Of a stretch of DNA of 64,000 nt, positions 35,060 through 44,014 are shown one piece after another. Origin of the DNA: Flaccisagitta enflata (lineage: Eukaryota; Chaetognatha; Sagittoidea; Aphragmophora); the NCBI GenBank assembly GCA_965153355.1, contig OZ231126.1:6572001-6636000 (forward strand). Direction: 5' to 3'. The notes under the pieces are model-generated. The model did not search any database. It saw only the letters and a program-made list of their open reading frames with translations, and was not told the origin of the DNA. Each line of letters opens with the position of its first letter. The stretch's first letter is position 1. Made by a program: the position numbers and the translations under genes.

Positions 35060-35570
35060 ATATCGATGGTATTGTTGTTGTTTTTGTTATTGTTATTGTT
35101 ATTGTTTTTGTTATTGCTATTGTTGTTGTTTTTGTTTTGTTGATATTGATTTGGTTGTTGTTTCTTCTTCTTCATCTTTTTCATATTCTTTTTCTTGTTC
35201 TTGTTCTTGTTCTTGTTGTTCTTCGTGTTTTTTTCTTTTTCTTTTTCTTCTTCTTCTTGTTCTTGTTCTTCTTCATCTTTTTCTTCTTCTTCTTTTCATT
35301 TTTCTTCTCCATCTGCTTCTTCTTCTTCATCTTCTTCTTCTTCTTCTTCTTCTTCTTCTTCTTCTTCTTCTTCTTCTTCTTCTTCTTCTTCTTCTTCTCC
35401 TTCTTCTTCTTCTTTTCCTTTTTCTACTCCATCTTCCTCTCCTTCTTCTTCTTCTTCTTCTTCTTCTTCTTCTTCTTCTTCTTCTTCTTCTTCTTCTTCT
35501 TCTTCTTCTTCTTCTTTTCCTTTTTCGTATCCATCTTCCTCGCCTTCTTCTTCCTCGTCATCCTCCTTTT
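35060..35570. repeat. (GTT/ATT)n then (TTC)n arrays
   Basis: GTTATTGTTATTG units (35070-35160), then TTC/TTG mixtures, then (TTC)n at 35330-35515. Two TTTTCCTTTTTC..CCATCTTCCTC islands, 110 bp apart, suggest an internal duplication. Confidence 0.9.
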
Positions 35571-35640
35571 GGCCTCTGTTTCTCATGAAAAGTGAACAAC
35601 AAAAGTTGGCAAATGTAGTTGGAAACTTTTTTAAGATGGA

Positions 35641-35757
35641 AAGTCAATTGATGTGTCAACTCTCAGATGACATCTTAAACGTCTTTTCAAGTGATGTGTC
35701 AACTCTCAAATGACATCTTAAACGTCTTTTCAAGTGATGTGTCAACTGTCAAACAAA
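35641..35757. repeat. 52-bp direct repeat, about 2.3 copies
   Basis: TGATGTGTCAACTCTCARAT, GACATCTTAAACGTCTTTTC repeated with one or two differences. Confidence 0.9.
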
Positions 35758-35904
35758 ATCTTTGATGTTTTGTCAAACTACATTTTATAGGCTTCTTCTT
35801 CGTATCTTATGGTATCTTATCTTTTATTCTTCTCTTATTTTCGTTTTCCTATCTCACATTCTTATTGACCTCTTTGACACTGGCCTTCAGTTCCTATCAA
35901 ATGC

Positions 35905-36025
35905 AGGGGTGTGGAAGTGGTCGATTTTCATGCCGCTTCCACCGCTTCTTTATCCATTTTTGTAGTTCAAATACTAGTAGCTTTCCCACCCACCAAAAAC
36001 GTAGCAGTCACCACCGCTACCCAGC
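35905..36025. mobile_element. Family G short element, copy G2
   Basis: GGGGTGTGGAAGTGGTCGAT, TTTCATGCCGCTTCCACCGC and ATACTAGTAGCTTTCCCACC match the reverse complement of G1 (10160-10279). The right part is decayed. Confidence 0.6.
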
Positions 36026-36133
36026 ATCACTTCCCATCCAGCCATCTTAGCCATCACCATTCATTCAGCATCACCCATCCGTCACGATAACCTCAATTGT
36101 TACCACCTGTCCAATGTACAAATTTACGCCTGT

Positions 36134-36437
36134 CAGGGTGCCTAGAAATTGAACTTTGCCTGACACAAATGTCTCAAAATAAGCCATTATGTGATTTTCA
36201 AATTGATCGGGAACCATCTTTAGGGTTACCTTGAAGTTTCCATAGTTCTGTATGAGAGAAACAGAATTTGCATAGTGAAAATTTAAATTCCAATAATGAT
36301 TCAATGCAGACTTTAACGTCACCCTGATGATAGTTCCTGACTGATTGAAAAGTCACGCAATGGCTCATTTGAAACATTTTTGCAAAGGAAATAAATTTTT
36401 ACCAGGCAGAGTTCAATTGTGGCTTTTCTAGGCACCC
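36134..36437. mobile_element. TIR element M (about 304 bp)
   Basis: Left CAGGGTGCCTAGAAATTGAA then CTTTGCCTG. Right GGCAGAGTTCAATTGTGGCT then TTTCTAGGCACCC, an inverted match with an 8-bp insertion in one arm. No coding frame. The CAGGGTGCC start recalls hAT-group termini, but no 8-bp target duplication is evident. Confidence 0.6.
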
Positions 36438-36439
36438 AG

Positions 36440-37149
36440 ACAGACGTAATGCACATACATGCCTGCCCACTTATCCACCACCCTCTTTTCTTTTCATCTC
36501 CACTGTTACATCACCATCTATCACCATCTATCACCATTTAACTGTCATCTTTCTCATGTCTGCCTTTTATGTCATGGTGTAAGATTTGTTTGGTTCGCCA
36601 TCAACTTCGCTTCTAAAAGATATCAACTCCGGTAATGACTTCTGAAGGCCACTTTTGGTCCTTTGCAGTGACTCTTGATCTCTGTTAGCACCTCAAACAG
36701 TCGCAAAGTGAAGAGAGAAAAAGAGGAAGAAAAAAGAAGAAAAAAAGAAAAGAAAAAAAGTCGGAATCTTATGCAAAAGTTGGATAGTTTGGTTCTGACA
36801 GATTAGACGTCTTCTTCAATATTGTTGTCTGTTACAAAGTGTGTTCAACAAATAGGGTTGGCTTCTGGGACCATGGGACCACGAGTCTTCAGGTCCAGAG
36901 GTCGGTCCACAGATTTACTTGTCCACATTCAACCGTGTGCGCGGGTCAGTAGTACCATGGTCCCGGGGTTTTCTTTTCAAAAGGCGCCTCAGGAAAGATT
37001 TTTTTGAAACCAGATCCTTGTTCAGGAAGTCCATCCTGAGTGTAAATAAGCGATAAATCCAGGGTGATACTAAAAACCACCTGGCGGTAGTTTGAACGGA
37101 TGGTGCATAGGACCTCGGTAGCTTTGAGTCCAGCCTTTTACAACGCTGA
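36440..37149. other. Stretch without a supported gene
   Basis: A doubled ATCACCATCTATCACC near 36512 and a purine tract at 36715-36760. GACCATGGGACC (36869) and ACCATGGTCCCGGGG (36953) form a weak inverted pair 85 bp apart. Nothing else recognisable. Confidence 0.35.
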
Positions 37150-37318
37150 TTCTGATCCTGACCTTACACCTGACCCTGACCCTGACAGACATTGACCCTG
37201 ACACTAATCTTGACACTGACATTGACACTGTCACTCACCCTGTCACTCACCCTAACCCTCATCCTTACCCTGATCCTGACTCTGACCCTGACCCTGATCT
37301 TGACCCTGACCCTGCATT
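37150..37318. repeat. (CCCTGA)n hexanucleotide array
   Basis: CTGACCCTGACCCTGAC units with TTGACACTGACATTG variants and a short CACCCTAACCCTCATCC passage. In this strand it resembles CCCTAA telomere repeat with an A to G variant, but it is degenerate. Confidence 0.75.
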
Positions 37319-37428
37319 TGGTTCAATGATGGACAACATTTTGAAATGAAATGGAAGAAGGAAAGTGAAATGGAATCGTCGATCCGCTTTGAAACTCTAT
37401 CTTCTCTCTACTAAAATTCTGTTTCATT

Positions 37429-37457
37429 TTCTTGTCGCGGACACGCAACTCTATAAG

Positions 37458-37498
<41 letters not shown>
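37429..37498 (-). mobile_element. Decayed A-type 3' terminus running into (TC)n
   Basis: TCTTGTCGCGGACACGCAAC, TCTATAAGCC then a TC run. It matches the hairpin end of A/F elements, with (TC)n where the ACGG-type tract would be. No far end seen. Confidence 0.45.
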
Positions 37499-37500
<2 letters not shown>

Positions 37501-37593
37501 GGTGGAATAATGGAATGGGAACGAAATTGAATCGAATATACAATCAAAAAAGATTCAGAGTGGCTGAGACGCTAAAGGAGACTGGCAGATTAC

Positions 37594-37900
<307 letters not shown>

Positions 37901-38011
37901 GATATTCTTGCCATGGATGTCATCTTTATTTTCATATCCTTACTTTTTCTTTTCCACTTCTGTGGTTATGTTGATATTTCCATCCAGGGGGATATTTTCT
38001 CCAACTGTGAC

Positions 38012-38338
38012 TAAGGGCGCGCGTCTACTAACAGACAACCATTTTTCAAATAGGTCACTTGGTTGTTCGTTATGCTCATTCGTTTGGTCGCTCTGCTTAC
38101 TCTGCTCACTTGCTACGCATTTGCTATGCCTCGTGAGACAGTTGAAATTCATGAATATGTCTCCGTATGTCTCACTTGCTTTGCTGTGCTCCAATCGGTT
38201 ACGCTTCATTCATAGGCTTATTCACTTACTTGTTCACTTCCCTGTGGAGCAATTTCAATCAAAATTTGATTGTGTTCACACTGTAAACGCGACTAACAGG
38301 AATGATCGCAAATGTTGCTGTCAGTAGAAACACGCCCG
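38012..38338. mobile_element. Family C TIR element, copy C4
   Basis: Left AAGGGCGCGCGTCTACTAAC. Right CAGTAGAAACACGCCC, the inverse. The interior is rich in CGTTTGGTCGCTCTGC/CTCACTTGCTACGC phrases. The right-hand 80 bp (GTGTTCACACTGTAAACGCG to CACGCC) is duplicated immediately downstream as C5. Confidence 0.65.
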
Positions 38339-38350
38339 CTGCAAATTTTT

Positions 38351-38768
38351 GGATGTGTTCACACTGTAAACGCGATTACCGTATTTTTTCCATTTAGCGC
38401 CCCCCCTTCCAATTAGCGCCCCCCTCTTTTTTTCTTGGCTTTACACTTTTCAGAAGAGATTATGACAGAAATATTGAGTAGAATAATGAAGTAACATAAC
38501 ACAATGAGGGATTTTCACTGAATAAATATTGAATGAATATGCAGTGAATATCTCCATTTTGAGTCAAATTAAGCATTTTGATAGCCCTTCATGAAAAGAA
38601 ATGGACTGAATGACAGTTCACCTGTAATACAAAGGGGGCGCTAATTGGAGGGTTAAAGAGCAAAGTCTTATTTCAATTTCAAAAGCGCCCGGGGCGCTAA
38701 TTTGACGAGATTCGGTAATGGGAATGATCGCAAATGTTGTTGTCAGTAAAAACACGCCTTAAAACCGG
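38351..38768. mobile_element. Duplicated C right end (C5), split by element D
   Basis: GTGTTCACACTGTAAACGCG then AT, interrupted, and resuming ATGGGAATGATCGCAAATG to TCAGTAAAAACACGCC. It aligns with C4 across the junction and so provides the empty-site comparison for D. Confidence 0.75.
38379..38715. mobile_element. TA-flanked TIR element D nested in C5 (337 bp)
   Basis: Left CCGTATTTTTTCCATTTAGC then GCCCCCC. Right, inverted, CCGAATCTCGTCAAATTAGC then GCCCC. TIR about 25 bp. TA is duplicated at both sides (38377-38378, 38716-38717), and C4 keeps the uninterrupted CGACTAACAGG counterpart. The interior has further AATTAGCGCCCCC and GGGGGCGCTAATT copies. No coding frame. Tc1/mariner-type target. 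Confidence 0.85.
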
Positions 38769-38790
38769 CACAGACTTTCACCGCCACAAT

Positions 38791-38957
38791 TTTTAGTCGC
38801 GTGCACGCGACTCTATGACCCACTCTGTCCGTCTGTCGGTCCGTCCGTCCGTCCTTCCATCCGTCCGTCTGTCGGTCGGTCCCACATAGCTTTTTTAGCT
38901 TTTTCGCCGCTCCTGCCCACCCGCACGCGACTTCGGCTCGTGTATACGGCCTTGTTT
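38791..38957 (-). mobile_element. Family A' short element, copy A'1
   Basis: Left hairpin GTCGCGTGCACGCGAC, TCTATGACCCACTCTGTCCG, a GTCCGTCC tract, then a short unique middle (GCTCCTGCCCACC) in place of a tandem core. The far end is CCGCACGCGACTTCGGCTCG, TGTATACGGCCTTGTTTT. It joins the A hairpin to the B-type GTGTATCCGGCC terminus. Confidence 0.8.
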
Positions 38958-39272
38958 TACTCCGACTTCCATTCACGCAATGAAATTATCATTTTCAAAA
39001 CAGAGAAAAATTGAAAAAAAGGAGAAAAAAAACCAGTGACTGGTAATCACAGACTCAAAGAATGAAACAAGGATGAATAGGTGATTGATAACGTGAATAG
39101 TAGAATTGAATTTATATTTGCTTGATATTGTTCACTTTCTGAGATGGTTTCATAATAGATCAATCAAACGTTTTTGTTTGTGTTGTCCTTTGGGACATCG
39201 TGGCATTAGATCTCATATTGTTTCCAAATGAGGATCGCTGGCTTCAGAAAAGAAGGAATGAAAAGTTTTCTC

Positions 39273-39777
39273 TTTTTAGGTGCGCCATAGCACCTCTATA
39301 ACTAGCTCTGTCTGTTGGTCGGTTGGTCGGTCGGTCTGTAACGCTCAAGTTGAAAATCTCTAAACGAAGCAAAGTTTCACTAGAAATGATGATTTTTCGG
39401 TGCGCCATAGCACCTCTATAAGAGGCTCTGTCCGTCCGTCCGTCCGTCTATCGGTCAAGCTCGAATGAAAAATCGCTAAAAAAGTTTGAAGTCAATTGAA
39501 AGCTCATTTCGTTTACCATTGCTGATACTCGTCATTTCATCTACTAAAGTAGTCAGCTACGGTTAGGTCTGATAGAGCTGGGGATAGGTCTGATAGAGCT
39601 GGTGCTAGGTCTGATAGGGCTCGGCATAAGTCTGATAGAGCTCAGGATAGGTCTGATAGAGCTAGGAATAGGTCTGATAGAGCTAGGGATAGGTCTGATA
39701 GAGCTCAGGATAGGTCTGATAGAGCTCAGGATAGGTCTGATAGAGCTCAGGTTAGGTCTGATAGAGCTAGGGATAGG
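39273..39777 (-). mobile_element. Family B element B3, hairpin half (interrupted)
   Basis: Two hairpin modules (AGGTGCGCCATAGCACCTCT at 39279, and TGCGCCATAGCACCTC again near 39402) with GGCTCTGTCCGTCCG tracts. Then a unique segment (CATTTCATCTACTAAAGTAG), then a 20-bp array of ATAGGTCTGATAGAGCTCRG. The array stops abruptly at GCTAGGGATAGG. The rest of the same element resumes at 47170. Confidence 0.85.
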
Positions 39778-40585
39778 ATTGGATTTTTAACAAGCGTATA
39801 ATCCCGAGACATGCATCATTACACAGCGGCAAAAGAAAACACATCAAAAAGGGATATAAAACATACACAGACGTGTGATACAACAAGAGGACGCCCCCAT
39901 TGGGCTGTTTATGCACATAGTTCAGTCCTCAAGATTTCGAGATATCTCGCCTCCTAACAGCTGTCGCCGCTGTTTTAAAATACACACATGAACACGTTGT
40001 TCATTTGTCAGGTTTCATGACTTATCCAGAGTTCATTATATACGAGAGACACGTCGGTTGCCAGGTGGAGGAGGTCGAAGTCCAATCATGGCTGCATCCG
40101 TTCCAATCAGACGTCGTCGACTACGGAGACAGAGGGCCGCGGAGAAAGCGACGCCAAACACGCCACAAAAACGAGTCACGGCAATTTTCATTACTGCTTC
40201 CATAGCAGTTTTTCCGCCTCTACCGCGGTAGTGATTATTGTCGTTGTCGCCGCCGTTGTCACAGTCGACGAACCGTTGCCCTTTATGGCGAGCGTAGAGC
40301 TGCTTCAACAACCAGATGGGCCGTTGCTGCAGGTCCGACAGTTGATGCAGCAACTGCCAGTTTTCGCCGCCGATTGATGGGGCCGTTTGCCCGATGATGC
40401 CGCGACCGCTCCTATGGGATTTTGACGCCGCAACGGCCCCCGCCTCCTCGTCGTTCCCCTCCAGATGGCGTAAGATGGCGTGTCTCGATCCTGGTTCTTC
40501 TCACGTCTTAGAAAAGCCGTTGCTTGAAAAGCTGCACCGTAGCTGCTCTCGCCGTTCTCGTCCTGCTTTAGATAGGGGATAGAAG
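39778..40585. other. GC/CpG-rich segment of unknown origin between B3 and the retrotransposon tail
   Basis: About 800 bp with no repeat structure. 40040-40560 is clearly more CpG-rich than anything nearby. The plus strand has ATG frames starting MAASVPIRRRRLRRQRAAEK (47 codons) and MMPRPLLWDFDAATAP (62 codons), neither with a recognisable domain. It begins after GGGATAGG and ends TAGATAGGGGATAGAAG just before the poly-T. It may be host sequence, a separate insertion in the B array, or part of the retrotransposon 3' end. Confidence 0.4.
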
Positions 40586-40645
40586 ATTTTTTTGTTTTGT
40601 TTTTTTTTTGTTTTTTTTTTTTTTTTTTTTTGTTTTTTTTTTTTT

Positions 40646-40722
<77 letters not shown>

Positions 40723-40821
40723 TTATGTTAAAACATAACATTCCTGCAGTAAAAAATGCAGCATTTTCTTTCTTTTTTTTTTTTTTTGTTTTTTTTGTTT
40801 TTGTTTTTGTTTTTGTTTTTG

Positions 40822-40852
<31 letters not shown>

Positions 40853-41129
40853 CCAAAAGTTCTACACTAAAGACTGAGTAAGACTAAAGATCGAATTTCT
40901 AAAAACTATATTCTAATCCCAAGTTTATATCATGCCTATCATGACGTACGGGGATGATGCGACCGACGGCCGGATGAATGATTTTGACGACTAATGTGAT
41001 GGGGCACGGGGGCAATTTACAGACCTGTCATGATTGATTCAAGTGTGATTTGATAAGCATTCTAAATACAGAAAAACAATAAAGACTTGATCGCGTCGGA
41101 CTAGAATATAGTAATGAGCACGTTTATCA

Positions 41130-44014
41130 TCAGAGTCCCAGGTCGAGTCCGAGGTTCCTTGCTTCAGAATCGTCAATCAATATTTCAGACGGACTTTTGT
41201 AAATCCCGGTGGCATTTTGTCGTCTTTGTCTCAAAATTCTCTCTCCGAAGGGTGAAAATGAGATAATTGCTCTCAGCCTTTTCCTTCCGAAGTCTATGAA
41301 TTCTTGCTTGATCGGTTTAATGCCTACTGTGTCACAGAGCCCTTCATAGCTGACACAGTTCGGAACACCGCAGTAGGCCTTGATGCTCCTTGCATGACAT
41401 TTAACTATATCGTCCCATAGTTTGACTTTGACTGTGCATGTTACAACAGCTGCATATTTCCATATGGAATTTACTACCGCGTCATGAAGCCTTAAAATCC
41501 ATTCAGGTCTTTGCCAAACGGATTTTGCTGCAAGCCTCTTGAGGGCGTTAATTCTCGGTGTTGCAGCACCAATCATGTCTTTGAAATGTTGACTCCATTC
41601 CATTCGATCATCTAGGTTGACGCCTAGGAAGCGATGGGTTGAGACTTGCTTCACTTCCGTGCCAAGAAGATTTAATTTCACAGGTATATTCTTTTGCGTT
41701 GGTCTTCTTGTAAATTTCATGAATACGCTTTTCTCAGGCGCCAGTTCGATTCGCCACTTGGTCGTCCACTCTTCAATCTTTTGTAATGCGTCATTCATCT
41801 TCTTTTCCGCTTCTTTCGGATCTTTTTCAGTGCACCACAGTGCAATATCATCTGCATATTGTGCCAGATAGATGTCGTGTAGATTCAGAGACTCTCTGAG
41901 GTCGTCGACAAACAAATTAAATAGCGTGGGAGATAGCACAGCCCCCAGTGGGGTGCCAGCCTCCATCCTGAGTGTCGGAGAGATTTTTTGACCCACTTTG
42001 ACCTTTAATGACCTTTCAGTTAGAAAGCCTTTGATAACGCCAAATAAAGGTTTTGGTAATTTTAGTTTCAGAAGTTTCCAGATTAAGCCGTTAATCCAAA
42101 CTTTGTCAAAAGCGCCGGCGACATCCAAAAAAGTTGCAACGGTGCATTCACCTTTGACAAAACCATGAGTGACATCCTCACTCAGTCTTATGACATGCTC
42201 TAAACAGTTTCTGCCGCGTTTATAAGCTGCTTGCAGCTCGTTTTCCTTGATTTTTCTCTTCAATTTCTCTTTTTCAATCCTTTCTTTTATCGAGCACTCA
42301 AAAAGTTTCGACATACAGCTTGATAAAGATATTGGCCTCCAGTTTTTGGCCTGCTTCAAGTCTTTATTTCCCTTTGGAATCATTGATATACGTACTGATC
42401 GCCATGAGATGGGAAAATAGCCCGCGACTAGGATGATAGTGAAAAGCTTAGCCAAATTGTTGATTACATTCTTGCCTGCATGTTTGAGAATTTTATAGTT
42501 GATGCAGTCTTCGCCGCCGGCTGATTTGTTCTTTTTTTTTCGTAGAAAGTGGTAAATCTCGTTGGATGTGATTTTTTCATCGTGAATTGTCGGTGGCAAT
42601 TTTCTGCCATGTCGCCCTATGCGCTCAGTTTCAAAGAAAGAGGTTGACGGCGCGTTCCGCAGCATATCGTCGATACGGGTGAAGTCAGTGGCGTCTTCTG
42701 GTGATTTTTCATTGACTTCCTGGTCAATTTTTGCCTTGAAAGCCTCGTCGTATTTGGGGTCGCTCGGGAATGAATGTGCTGCAGCAAGTCTGTTGACATG
42801 AATTGCTGCAAGTGCCTCATCCTCTTTCTGTAGCACTCCATTTGCGTCAAGTATACCACAGCAACTTGATTCACTCTTACTTTTTCCAAGATCAGGCTCT
42901 ATTTCTTTCAAATTTTGCCAAAATTTTCCGGCATCTTTTTCTTCCCAGATACTATCTAATTTGGAAGCGGTTTTTCGCTCAACATCTTTTTTGATGTGTT
43001 TTTTAATTTCTCTGTTAAGGAAATTCATGACTCTTCTCGTAGTTTCAGTTGGTTTGCCAACAGATTCCCATTCTTTCCTTAACTTGTTTAATTTTCTTCT
43101 GAATTTTATAAGATTTTGCGTCTCAGCAGATAAAGCAACATTATCGCGAGTCATTATTTTCTTTGATTTGGTGTTTTTTTCAACAACTGCTCGCAATGAT
43201 GAGCCAATTTCCTCAATTGTCTCGTTGACTTCGGACTTGCTTCCGCATCTCACTATTGGATTTAATAATTCAAGCTCTTCTCGGACTTTTGCCCAGTTCG
43301 TTTTTCTGATGATTTTACTCGCTGCTGAATAGTTGCATTTAATGCAAAGCCTAGTAATGACGTGGTCGGATCCACATGGTTCACCAGTTGACCATGATAC
43401 AGAATTTCCTGCACTGCTTGATTTAATCAGGCATAAGTCAATGCACGAGGTCGTAGACTTGTGGCTCGCGTAGTAAGTTGGCGTCTCAGTATTCATCAAT
43501 TGATAGGAGTTCACCTCGATAAGATTATTGACGATTTTACCTCGTTTGTCAATTTTCCGACGCTTATCAATCCCACAGTGAGCATTGAGGTCGCCGATTA
43601 TAATAAAAGTCGCATTATTTGGCGCGTCTTTCTCAAGGGCGTCAAAATGACTTTGTGTCAGCGTATCACCATCATGGAGATATATTGTACATATTCGATA
43701 GACGTTGTTATTATATTTTAATTCAATGATGAGCATATCATTGATTTGTGTTGGAACTTCGTTGACATTCATTGAGTTTTTATGAAGAATGGCTACTCCA
43801 CCGGGTACAGATTTCCCGCTTATATGGTCATTGCGCAGCGTTTTATAACCTTTGACCTTTAGCGTCTTTTTTTTCGATAATCGCGTATCATTAAGGCAGA
43901 AAATGACACCCTCGTGATTTTTGACATTGTCTAAATGATGAGTTATTTCATTTTTTTGTTGTTGCAGGAGTTTATATTCACCTGCTCAACCAGAAGACCA
44001 ATTTTACTATCCAT
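41130..44014 (-). pseudogene. Retrotransposon ORF2: APE endonuclease and reverse transcriptase, frameshifted
   Basis: ORF2 would nick the target DNA and reverse-transcribe the element RNA. The natural start is probably the ATG at 44014, overlapping the ORF1 stop in ATGGATAG. That frame fails after about 24 codons, and the endonuclease continues in another frame (a one-base shift around 43955-43980). From 43772 the frame is open for 880 codons. Counting from that Met: GDLNAH at 60-65 and SDH at 135-137 (endonuclease), NWRPISLSS at 477-485, FLDVAGAFDKVW at 548-559 (RT motif A, catalytic Asp), GTPLGAVLSPTLFNLFVDD at 606-624 (motif B), YADD at 639-642 (motif C), RFLGVNLDDRMEW at 714-726. All RT catalytic residues are present. 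There is no RNase H or gag-pol fusion. The rest of the endonuclease N-terminus (CLNDTRLSKKK, GGVAILHKN) reads through upstream of 43772 in the same frame. Confidence 0.9.

Noticed and set aside
40062-40231. Basic MAASVPIRRRRLRRQ frame as a host first exon
   Set aside because: Short, no splice-donor or downstream exon could be supported, and the next frames are interrupted; kept only as an unexplained CpG-rich segment.
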